Origin: JAKAIY01 sp036258195
GTDB taxonomy: Bacteria > Chloroflexota > Ktedonobacteria > Ktedonobacterales > JADMIN01
DNA: 18,337 nucleotides
Reading direction: 5' to 3'
Assembly (NCBI GenBank): GCA_036258195.1
Contig: DATAED010000445.1
Coordinates: 1 to 18,337 of the forward strand
Shown here: piece by piece, positions 6,909 through 13,878 of the stretch
How positions within the stretch are numbered: the stretch's first letter is position 1
How the letters are laid out: each line of letters begins with the position of its first letter
Translations under genes and position numbers: made by a program
The notes under the pieces: generated by a model
Databases searched by the model: none
What the model was told of the DNA's origin: nothing
Seen by the model: only the letters and a program-made list of their open reading frames with translations

Positions 6909-8231
6909 ATGACCAGCATCATTGATCCAGAACAGCCCAACTACTTCCCCGAGAGCTTCCCGCGCGACAGTTTCCCCGCCTATGTCTGGACGGAGCGGCC
7001 CAAAGACCTGCCCGCTGAGGTCTGGACGACCGAGACGACCCACCGCGACGGCCAGCAGGGGGGCTTGCCTCTCACCACCGAGCAGGGGCTGGCGATCTAC
7101 GACCTGATGTGCCGCTTCACCGGTGATTCGGGCGCCATCCGGCAGGCCGAGTTCTTCGTCTATCGGCCATCCGACCGCGCCATGCTGGAGGGCGCGCTGG
7201 AGCGCTGGAAAGGCGGCGCGCCCATCGAGCCGACCACCTGGATTCGCGCCACCGCCAAAGATGTCGCGCTGATCCGCAGCCTGGGCGTGCGCGAGACGGG
7301 CATGCTCGCCTCCGCCTCCGATTACCACACCTTCCACAAGTTTACGCCGGGTGGGCGCAGCCAGGCCGCCCGTGTCTATCTGGATGCCGTGCAGGTGGCG
7401 CTGGATGCGGGCATCCGGCCACGCCTGCATCTGGAAGACGCCACCCGCGCGCCGCTGGAGTTCATGGCGCCGTTCGTGGAGGCGGTGATGGCGCTGGCCG
7501 AGCCTTATGGCGCCGCGCTGCGCCCCAAGTTCCGCCTGTGCGACACCCTGGGGCTGGGCCTGCCCTACGACGATGTAGCGCTGCCGCGCAGCGTGCCGCG
7601 TCTGGTGCGGGCGATGCACGCGCTGGGGCTGGAGGCCGCCGACCTGGAGTTCCATCCCCACAACGATACCTGGCTGGTGGTCGCCAACTGCCTCGCCGCC
7701 ATCCGCGCGGGCTGCGGCGTCATCAATGGCACGTCGCTCGGCAAGGGCGAGCGCACAGGCAATGCCCCGCTCGAAGGTGTCCTGATCCACCTGCTCGGCA
7801 TGGGCTACTTCAGTGAGCGCCAGCCCGACTTCACGGCGCTGAATGACCTGGCCGACCTCTATGCGCAGATGGGCGAGGGCATCCCGCCCAAGTATCCGCT
7901 CTATGGCCGCGATGCGCACCGCACCCGCGCGGGTGTGCATGCCGACGGCCTCAACAAGTTCTGGTGGATGTACGCGCCGTTCGACGCGCCGCGCCTGCTG
8001 GGTCGCCCGCTGGAGGTCTCGCTGACCAAGGATAGCGGGCTGGCCGGGCTGGTCTTCGTCATCCGCCAGCGCCTGGGGCTGGAGGTCGCCAAGGACGATC
8101 CGCGCCTGCAAGCGGTCTACGCCTGGCTGACGGCGGAGTTTGACCATGGCCGCCAGACCAGCGTGGAGTGGGAAGAGCTGGAGCCAATCGTAGCGCGCGA
8201 GTTCGCCTCCACCGCCGCTGGCTCGCGCTGA
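6909..8231 (+). CDS. DRE-TIM metallolyase related to 2-isopropylmalate/homocitrate synthases
   Basis: This 440-aa protein is an HMGL-like TIM-barrel acyl-CoA Claisen-condensing enzyme. Visible motifs: ETTHRDGQQ (42-50, usual form DTTLRDGEQ) with Arg46 and metal ligand Asp47; LEDATR (175-180); CDTLGLGLP (211-219); metal ligands His249 and His251 in HPHNDTW; GERTGNAPLE (280-289); and AGVHADG (341-347), the counterpart of the synthase subdomain SGIHxDG. These suggest condensation of an acyl-CoA with a 2-oxo acid, but the substrates cannot be assigned. The protein lacks the C-terminal leucine-binding regulatory domain of full-length LeuA and has unusual Trp/Tyr/Pro-rich segments. The start is set by GGAGG 5 nt upstream of the ATG at 6909; an in-frame TTG at 6879 has no such site. 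No leucine or lysine pathway genes are adjacent. Confidence 0.85.
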   Translation: MTSIIDPEQPNYFPESFPRDSFPAYVWTERPKDLPAEVWTTETTHRDGQQGGLPLTTEQGLAIYDLMCRFTGDSGAIRQAEFFVYRPSDRAMLEGALERWKGGAPIEPTTWIRATAKDVALIRSLGVRETGMLASASDYHTFHKFTPGGRSQAARVYLDAVQVALDAGIRPRLHLEDATRAPLEFMAPFVEAVMALAEPYGAALRPKFRLCDTLGLGLPYDDVALPRSVPRLVRAMHALGLEAADLEFHPHNDTWLVVANCLAAIRAGCGVINGTSLGKGERTGNAPLEGVLIHLLGMGYFSERQPDFTALNDLADLYAQMGEGIPPKYPLYGRDAHRTRAGVHADGLNKFWWMYAPFDAPRLLGRPLEVSLTKDSGLAGLVFVIRQRLGLEVAKDDPRLQAVYAWLTAEFDHGRQTSVEWEELEPIVAREFASTAAGSR

Positions 8232-8248
8232 CCCATCCCTACCCCGAC

Positions 8249-8287
8249 CTCACCCCAACCCCTCTCACTGTGGGAGAGGGGCTTTTA
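8249..8287 (+). terminator. Repeat A copy 3 acting as a likely intrinsic terminator
   Basis: Repeat A motif CTCACCCCAA leads into a stem CCCCTCTC (8259-8266) and GAGAGGGG (8274-8281), followed directly by CTTTTAG. A GC-rich hairpin plus a short T-run, 18 to 50 nt after the metallolyase stop, fits a Rho-independent terminator for that gene. The opposite strand has no T-run, so it would not stop the converging gene. Confidence 0.6.
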
Positions 8288-8344
8288 GTCGCCGCCGTGG
8301 CTGCATTACGAGGCGCCCTCAGCGGCACGCCTGCCCCGCGCGCC

Positions 8345-8402
8345 ACGCCTGGCCTGGGTTCCCCCTCCCACGGAGGGGAGGGGGTCAGGGGGAGAGGTTC
8401 CG
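8345..8402 (+). repeat. Repeat B copy 3
   Basis: It reads CACGCCTGGCCTGGGTTCCC, then a CCTCCC/GGAGG hairpin, the shared 23-mer at 8376-8398, and GTTCCGCTCGCC downstream. This is the best-preserved copy. It lies between two convergent genes, about 60 bp after repeat A copy 3. Confidence 0.75.
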
Positions 8403-8433
8403 CTCGCCACTGCCTCTCTCCCGCAAAGCTGGG

Positions 8434-11400
8434 TTACCCCATCTCCTGCGCGACCTCCTCTAGCTTGCGCAGGAAGAGCATGTCGCCCAACTGCTCCAGC
8501 GTGGGGCGCGCCTGGTCGAGCTGGGCGCGGTCGTGGGCGCGCGCGGCCAGGGCGACGCGCATGCGCGCGGCATGGGGGATGAGGCCATGCGCCTCGGCCT
8601 CGTCGATGGCGCTCGCCAGCCGCGCGTTGTCGTCGTCGGCCAGCGCGCGGGCGATAGCGTACCAGCGTTGCAGCGCATCCTCAGTCTGGAGGGCGCGTCC
8701 ACCAGCGAGCAGATCGAGAATCGTCTCCGGCAGCGGGCGTCCATGCTCGCTGAGGAAGCGGCACATCGTGCGATAGACCGGCAGCCGATCGAGATCATCC
8801 TGGGTAGCGACACCGCGCAGGGCTTCCTCCAGCGGCACAGGATCATCCTCCAGCGCAGCCGCGATCCAGCCCAGTAGCGTCGCACGCCGGACTTCGTGCG
8901 GCTCCTGCTCCGCCAGGCCCCGCAGCGTCTGGGCGGCGCGCTCCGCCGCCGCCCGATCATCCTGCGCCAGCGCAATGAGCATCGCAAAGATGGTGTCACC
9001 TTGCCACAGCCGCAGCAGGCGCGAGTTTTCTAGCCGCCCATCTGCTTCCTGCCAGATTTCTTCAACAGCGGCGTCGAAATGCGCAAACTCGTCCCACGCA
9101 CCGCACATGAAGGCGTCTTCGCGCGCTGAGAGCGCTTGCGAGGCAAAACCCGTCACCAGTTCGCTCGGCCTGCGCTGCGCCAGCAGTTCGCGCACAGTGG
9201 CAATCGAGCTGGCGTAATCGCCACGGCTCGATTGCGCCCAGATGATGGTGTTGAGCGCGTCGTTGTGCTCAAAGCGGGTGAGCGCGGACGCCGCCAGTCG
9301 GCGTTGCGCGGCGGCGTAGGTGGCGTCCCAATCACCGATCAGGAAAGCGAAGGTGCCGTAGCCATCCAGCGCCTCGCTGAATGCCTCCCAGTCTTCGACA
9401 GTCTCGAAGTGGTCTGCCGCTTCCCAGACTGAGGTCAGCAGATCGGCGACGGTGGCTGGCGGAGGGTCTTCGGACCACCAATACCAGAACAGGTCGGCGG
9501 CGCGCAGACGCCATTGCTCTTCCTCGCCATCTGTCTGCCCCGCCAGGCGCCAGGCCTCAGCGCGCAGATCTGCCAGTTCAGTGCGCTCAGCGCTGCTGGG
9601 CGTCATGCGGCCATGCCAGCGCATGGTGTGGATGATGAGCTTGCGGATGATGCGCGCGCCCACCTGCGGCGCAGGCTGCGCCTCCGCCCGCCACAGCGCC
9701 AGCGCGGCGCGATACGCCGGAATCGCTACATGGCTCAGCACACCGCTGCGGTCGCCAAGCTCCTCTTGCAACCGGATCTGGTCGCTGGCTGGCGCCAGCG
9801 TCAGCGCGCGCTCCAGATAGCCGCGCGCTTCGATCAGCGCGCCCGCCTGGAACGCCACCGTCGCCGCACGCTCCAGGTAGTCGATGGCCCGTGCGGTGTC
9901 GAACGGCGTCTCCAGCAGCACCGCTGACTGGCGCGCCAACTGCGCCGCCTGGCTGTAATGGTAGGCGATCAACTCGACGAACTCGTCGATACGGCCAGCG
10001 GCGAAGTTCTCCAGCCACTGCGCCACCACCAGATGCAGGCGCATCCGCTCGGTGCGGGCGAGGGCATTGTAGGCGACATCGCGCACCAGGATGTGACGGA
10101 AGGTGAAGGCGCCGCCGTCGGTGGCGGTGATCAGGTCGCGCTCCATCAGACCATCCAGCGCGGCCTCGACCTCGATCCTTGGACTGGCGCCCGCGCCGTC
10201 GTCGCGCTCCAGCGCTGCCTGCACCGTGGCCGTACGGAAGGCGCGGCCAGCCACCGCCGCCGCCTGCAATACGGCTCGCTCGCGCGTGGGGAGCGCATCC
10301 AGTCGCTCCTGCACGGCCTCCTGTACGGTATCGGGCAGGCTATCCAGCGTCGCCTCGCGGCGTAGGCCACGCGCCAGCTCGATGGCAAAGTACGGGTTGC
10401 CGCCAGAGCGCTCGGCGATTCTGGCGCGTGTCGCTTCTGACGCACCCTCGACCAGCTCCCCGATCAGCGAGCGCGTCTCCTGCTCGGTGAGTGGCTCCAG
10501 TGTCAGGCTGGTGAAGTTGCGGCGGCCACCACCCCACGCTGGTCGGCGATCCAACAGATCAGGGCGGCTGGTGACCATCATCATCAGGGCCGCCTGCGTG
10601 CGTGGCTGCATGATGTGCTCGACCAGATCGAGCAGGCTCTCGCTGGCCCAGTGCAGATCCTCGAACAGGATGATGCGCGGAGCCTGGCGGGCCAGCGCCT
10701 GGATCAACAACCGCCAGGCGTTGTGGAGCGCCTCGCTCTCGACCTGCCCGGCAGATTCCACGCCTAGCGCGGCCAGCGCCTGTCGCGCCAGGCTCTGCGC
10801 GTCGTCGTCGGCATAGGCTGCCTCGCTGAAGACGCTCACGACGGCATCGAGCGTGATGTCACCGCCGAGCAGCTCTTCCAGCAGGCCGCGCAGTGGCCAG
10901 TAGGTCAGTGTCTGGCCGTAGGGTAGGCAGTGCGCTGTGGCGACCTGAATGCCGTCCTCCTCGAAGAGGTGCGAGAGGAACTCCTCCAGCAGGCGGGTCT
11001 TGCCCGTGCCCGCCGGGGCGATGATCGAGATGAGCTGTGGCTGGCGGTCACGCAGCGTGCGGTCGCGCAGCAGCGTCAGTTGCATCAGGTCGCGCGTGCG
11101 CCCAACCAGTGGCGGGTGGCCCAACTGGCGCGTGGCGCGCTGCTCCGCTAGCGGAAAGACCCGCAGCGGCTCGCTCTTGCCTTTCGCCTCGACGCTGCGC
11201 GCCTCGCCAAAGACGAAGCTGGCCTCGGCGTTGGAGGCGGTGCGCTCGGTGACCAGGATTTCGCCTGGCTGGGCGTTCTGCTCCACGCGAGCGGCGACAT
11301 TGACGGCGTCGCCCGTCACGAGGAAGTCGCCCTGGCTCATGTCGCTGGTGGCCACGACCGACCCGGTATTGGCGCCCATGCGCAGCACGAGGTGGCGCCG

Positions 11401-11682
11401 GAGCAGCGCGTCGTCGGCGATGGCGTCGCGCAGGGCCAGCGCGGTCGCCAGCGCACGCTCGGCGTCGTCGGAGTGAGCATGGGGCAGGCCGAAGATGGCC
11501 ATCACGGCGTCGCCGATGAACTTCTCCAGCGTGCCGCCGTGCTCGGTGACGATGCGCCGTGCATGGTCATAGTAGCGCGCCATCAGCGCGCGCAGGTCTT
11601 CGGGATCCAGACCCTCGCCCAGCGCGGTCGAGCCGGTCACGTCCGCGAACAAAATCGTGACGAGTTTGCGCTCTTCGGGCAT
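8434..11682 (-). CDS. Class III cyclase fused to a STAND-type AAA ATPase with helical repeat tail
   Basis: This is a 1082-aa regulator. The cyclase domain (about 5-175) has metal Asp14 (LFADVTGST), Lys54 and Asp58 (EKFIGDAVMAIF), Asn128 and Arg132 (GDAVNVAAR). The adenine-partner Asp/Thr position is Leu121, so activity or base choice is uncertain. The ATPase has Walker A APAGTGKT (222-229), Walker B ILFEDLHWA (338-346) and TSRPDLL (371-377). A winged-helix-like region and a long Ala/Leu/Glu-rich helical, TPR-like tail extend to the end. This cyclase-ATPase-repeat layout is common in Chloroflexota and Actinobacteria, usually with unknown ligand. Start choice: a good promoter at 11739-11767 predicts transcription from about 11732, which rules out the ATG at 11733. 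The ATG at 11682 opens with MPEERKLVTILFADVTGST, the usual family start, after GGGGAAGG. Confidence 0.9.
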   Translation of the reverse strand: MPEERKLVTILFADVTGSTALGEGLDPEDLRALMARYYDHARRIVTEHGGTLEKFIGDAVMAIFGLPHAHSDDAERALATALALRDAIADDALLRRHLVLRMGANTGSVVATSDMSQGDFLVTGDAVNVAARVEQNAQPGEILVTERTASNAEASFVFGEARSVEAKGKSEPLRVFPLAEQRATRQLGHPPLVGRTRDLMQLTLLRDRTLRDRQPQLISIIAPAGTGKTRLLEEFLSHLFEEDGIQVATAHCLPYGQTLTYWPLRGLLEELLGGDITLDAVVSVFSEAAYADDDAQSLARQALAALGVESAGQVESEALHNAWRLLIQALARQAPRIILFEDLHWASESLLDLVEHIMQPRTQAALMMMVTSRPDLLDRRPAWGGGRRNFTSLTLEPLTEQETRSLIGELVEGASEATRARIAERSGGNPYFAIELARGLRREATLDSLPDTVQEAVQERLDALPTRERAVLQAAAVAGRAFRTATVQAALERDDGAGASPRIEVEAALDGLMERDLITATDGGAFTFRHILVRDVAYNALARTERMRLHLVVAQWLENFAAGRIDEFVELIAYHYSQAAQLARQSAVLLETPFDTARAIDYLERAATVAFQAGALIEARGYLERALTLAPASDQIRLQEELGDRSGVLSHVAIPAYRAALALWRAEAQPAPQVGARIIRKLIIHTMRWHGRMTPSSAERTELADLRAEAWRLAGQTDGEEEQWRLRAADLFWYWWSEDPPPATVADLLTSVWEAADHFETVEDWEAFSEALDGYGTFAFLIGDWDATYAAAQRRLAASALTRFEHNDALNTIIWAQSSRGDYASSIATVRELLAQRRPSELVTGFASQALSAREDAFMCGAWDEFAHFDAAVEEIWQEADGRLENSRLLRLWQGDTIFAMLIALAQDDRAAAERAAQTLRGLAEQEPHEVRRATLLGWIAAALEDDPVPLEEALRGVATQDDLDRLPVYRTMCRFLSEHGRPLPETILDLLAGGRALQTEDALQRWYAIARALADDDNARLASAIDEAEAHGLIPHAARMRVALAARAHDRAQLDQARPTLEQLGDMLFLRKLEEVAQEMG

Positions 11683-11738
11683 ACCTGTATGCCTTCCCCA
11701 ACTCGCCACCATGCGCTGCCCCAGGCCATCCACTTGGC

Positions 11739-11767
11739 AGTATTGCTTACGCGCGGGTCAGTGTCAA
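11739..11767 (-). promoter_or_regulatory. Sigma-70-like promoter of the cyclase-ATPase gene
   Basis: On the minus strand a perfect TTGACA (11767-11762), a 17-nt spacer and AATACT (11744-11739) are seen. Predicted initiation near 11732 leaves a leader of about 50 nt to the ATG at 11682. It lies in the 101-bp gap after the acetyltransferase gene, so the cyclase-ATPase gene can be expressed on its own. Confidence 0.65.
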
Positions 11768-11783
11768 TCGCGACACGTGGAGG

Positions 11784-12692
11784 CTAGGTCGGAGGGGTGA
11801 GCGGCATGCCGAGGGCGAAGCCGCGCGGGCGCGTGAGGTAGAAGCCGAACCACTCGTAGAGGCGGTGGGCGCGAGTATTCTTCTCTTCGGTGTTCAGCAC
11901 GATCTTCCACGCGCCCTGGCGCTCGAAGTAGTGGACGGCTTCGGCCATCAGCCGGGAGCCGACGCCCATGCCCCAGGCGCGCGGATGGGTGGCGATGCGC
12001 ACGAGATAGCCGATCTTCATATCCACGATATTGAATTGGTAGCCGACGATGCCCTGGTCGTCCTCGGCCACGACAAAGTAGGGGTAGAGTCGCGCGGCCT
12101 CGCGGAAGGCGCGCGCATCGTGGCGCCAGAGGTCGTCGAAGCAGAGCACTTCCAGCGCGGCCAGCGGCTCGGCGTCGGCAGGGCGAAACGGACGCACGAC
12201 GAGGCTCTGATTGCCCTCCGTCGGCACGCTGAAATCGCTCTTGTCGTAGCTGCGCAGCATGCTCGTCAGCGAGAAGCCCAGCTCCTCCAGCGGCGCGCGC
12301 AGCCAGTCGCTCTCGTAGTCCGCGCCCGAATAGTAGAGGCTGCGGGCCTCGCGCGCCCATAGCTGCTTGCCGAGCGTCGGCAGCAGCAGTCCCAGGTAAT
12401 CGCGGAAGCGCTCGCCCTGGCTCCAGGTGACGCCGAAGCCGCCGATCCATGCGCAGGGCGCCGACATCTCGTTGACCTGCATGAAGCCCTGCAGCGAGCC
12501 GCCCATCACGCGGCCCAGCGGCCCCGGCGCCCCGCTGAACGCGCCCACCCCAGGATACATATCCACCAGATGTGGCAATTCATCGGGCGCGAATCGGTAG
12601 TGCACGTACTCCGACGTGTCGAGGATGCGCCGCGCCTGCGCCACATCGGCCTGGCGCAGCTCGCGCAGGGTGAGTGTCTCTCGCGCTACCAT
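11784..12692 (-). CDS. GNAT-family N-acetyltransferase with two lobes
   Basis: This 302-aa protein has its C-terminal half (about 164-302) as a clear GNAT fold: LVVRPFRPADAEPL opening, YFVVAEDDQGIVGYQF, acetyl-CoA motif A LVRIATHPRAWGMGVGSRLM (230-249), and NTEEKNTRAHRLYEWFGF (267-284) as motif B. Residues 1-155 look like a second, degenerate GNAT lobe, with TLRELRQADVAQARRIL at the start and APLEELGFSLTSM near 133-145 but no intact acetyl-CoA loop. Spacing in the C-terminal lobe resembles RimI-type protein acetyltransferases; the substrate is unknown. ATG at 12692 has GAGGGAG about 10 nt upstream. It follows the PRPP synthetase gene by 38 bp on the same strand and is probably in its transcript. 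Confidence 0.85.
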   Translation of the reverse strand: MVARETLTLRELRQADVAQARRILDTSEYVHYRFAPDELPHLVDMYPGVGAFSGAPGPLGRVMGGSLQGFMQVNEMSAPCAWIGGFGVTWSQGERFRDYLGLLLPTLGKQLWAREARSLYYSGADYESDWLRAPLEELGFSLTSMLRSYDKSDFSVPTEGNQSLVVRPFRPADAEPLAALEVLCFDDLWRHDARAFREAARLYPYFVVAEDDQGIVGYQFNIVDMKIGYLVRIATHPRAWGMGVGSRLMAEAVHYFERQGAWKIVLNTEEKNTRAHRLYEWFGFYLTRPRGFALGMPLTPPT

Positions 12693-12730
12693 AGGCTCAG
12701 ATCTCCCTCGCTGAGCAGTCGCATGGCGGC

Positions 12731-13738
12731 CTAGATCGGTGGCGCGCCATTCACCGTAAACAGCGCGCTGAGCGACTGGCCATTGTGCAGACGGGTGATG
12801 GCGTCGCCGAGCAACTGCGCGATGCTGACCACCTCCAGCGTGGGCAGTGCCTCGCGCACCGCCGCTGGCGTCTCGATGGTGTCAGTCACGACAATCTGCT
12901 TGATGGCGGGATGCGCCAGCCGTTGCGCCGCCTTGCCAGCGAAGACGCCATGCGTGGCCGCTACCCGCACATCTGGCCGCGCCCCCGCGCGCAGCAGTGA
13001 CTCCACCGCTTCGAGGATGGTGCCACCCGTCGCGATGATGTCGTCCACGATGATCGGCGTGCGGTCGCGCACATCGCCGATGACCGCCGCTATCTCCACA
13101 TTTTCGCCAGCCCCACGCCGCTTGTGCAAGATGGCGATAGGCAGATTGAGCAGATTGGCGAAGAAATCGGCGCGCTTCACGCCACCCGTGTCGGGCGAGA
13201 CGATGACGCTCTCCCGTGGAACCTTGCCGCGCAGGGCGTTGGCCAGCAGCGGGATGGCCGTGGGATGATCCATGCCGATATCGAAAAATCCCTGAATGGC
13301 GGGGCTGTGCAGGTCGATGGCCAGCACGCGATTGGCTCCGGCAGCGCTGATCAGGTTGGCGACCAGTTTGGCAGTGATCGGCTCGCGCCCGGTCGATTTG
13401 CGATCCTGGCGTGCATAGCCGTAGTACGGCATGATGGCGGTGATGCGTCCGGCGGAGGCGCGGCTGAGTGTGTCGATCAGGATGAGCAACTCGGCCAGAT
13501 GCTCGTTGACTGGCGCGCAGGTGGACTGGATGATGAAAGCGTCGTGGCCGCGCACGCTCTCCGCCAGCCGCACGTGCATCTCGGTATCCGGGAAGTAGGT
13601 CAGCTCGACGCCCACTTGCGAGAAGTGGCCCAGTTCGACGATGCGTTGCGTCAGGCGCTGCGATGCGCTGCCCGCGATCAGGCAGGGCGGCGCGCTGAAA
13701 AACGTTGGCTCACTTTCGTGTTCATGGCTGGTTGTCAT
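12731..13738 (-). CDS. prs: Ribose-phosphate pyrophosphokinase (PRPP synthetase)
   Basis: This 335-aa enzyme makes PRPP from ribose 5-phosphate and ATP in the cytosol, feeding purine, pyrimidine, histidine, tryptophan and NAD synthesis. Signatures: FPDTEMHVRLAESVRG (49-64), YYGYARQDRK (105-114), IDLHS (141-145, divalent-metal/ATP region), the flexible-loop KRR at 206-208, and the PRPP-binding loop VDDIIATGGT (231-240). Length is slightly above the usual 310-320 aa because of a His/Glu-rich N-terminal extension (MTTSHEHESEP). The ATG at 13738 has GGGAGG 8 nt upstream; the open frame continues to 13858, but that extension is unlike the family and lacks such a site. It lies 140 bp downstream of the NAD synthetase gene and 38 bp upstream of the acetyltransferase gene. 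Confidence 0.93.
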   Translation of the reverse strand: MTTSHEHESEPTFFSAPPCLIAGSASQRLTQRIVELGHFSQVGVELTYFPDTEMHVRLAESVRGHDAFIIQSTCAPVNEHLAELLILIDTLSRASAGRITAIMPYYGYARQDRKSTGREPITAKLVANLISAAGANRVLAIDLHSPAIQGFFDIGMDHPTAIPLLANALRGKVPRESVIVSPDTGGVKRADFFANLLNLPIAILHKRRGAGENVEIAAVIGDVRDRTPIIVDDIIATGGTILEAVESLLRAGARPDVRVAATHGVFAGKAAQRLAHPAIKQIVVTDTIETPAAVREALPTLEVVSIAQLLGDAITRLHNGQSLSALFTVNGAPPI

Positions 13739-13878
13739 CGCTCGTGCCTCCCGTCGGCCTCCTGGTGTCCGATACCTCCCCACGCCGCCTGCTGTCCGGT
13801 CATCCGCGAGCGCGCGACATCCTGTGCGCCCGGCGGGCCCTGTCAGCGAATGTAGCAAAGCATCGAGCCTCGCACGGC

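Noticed and set aside
6698..6940. Small minus-strand frame encoding a TSPPDPLPSEEGG peptide
   Set aside because: The peptide is the translation of repeat B; the same string appears in frames at 16112-16324. It is a known kind of annotation artefact.
6834..8147. Long open frame (437 codons) on the minus strand opposite the metallolyase
   Set aside because: Same cause; the plus-strand frame carries all the conserved metallolyase motifs, a ribosome site and a promoter.
11683..11733. N-terminal extension of the cyclase-ATPase from the ATG at 11733
   Set aside because: The predicted transcription start is near 11732, and homologues begin at the MPEERKLVT segment, so the extension is probably not translated.
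13739..13858. 40-residue N-terminal extension of PRPP synthetase
   Set aside because: It is unlike the family, and a good ribosome site sits just before the ATG at 13738.
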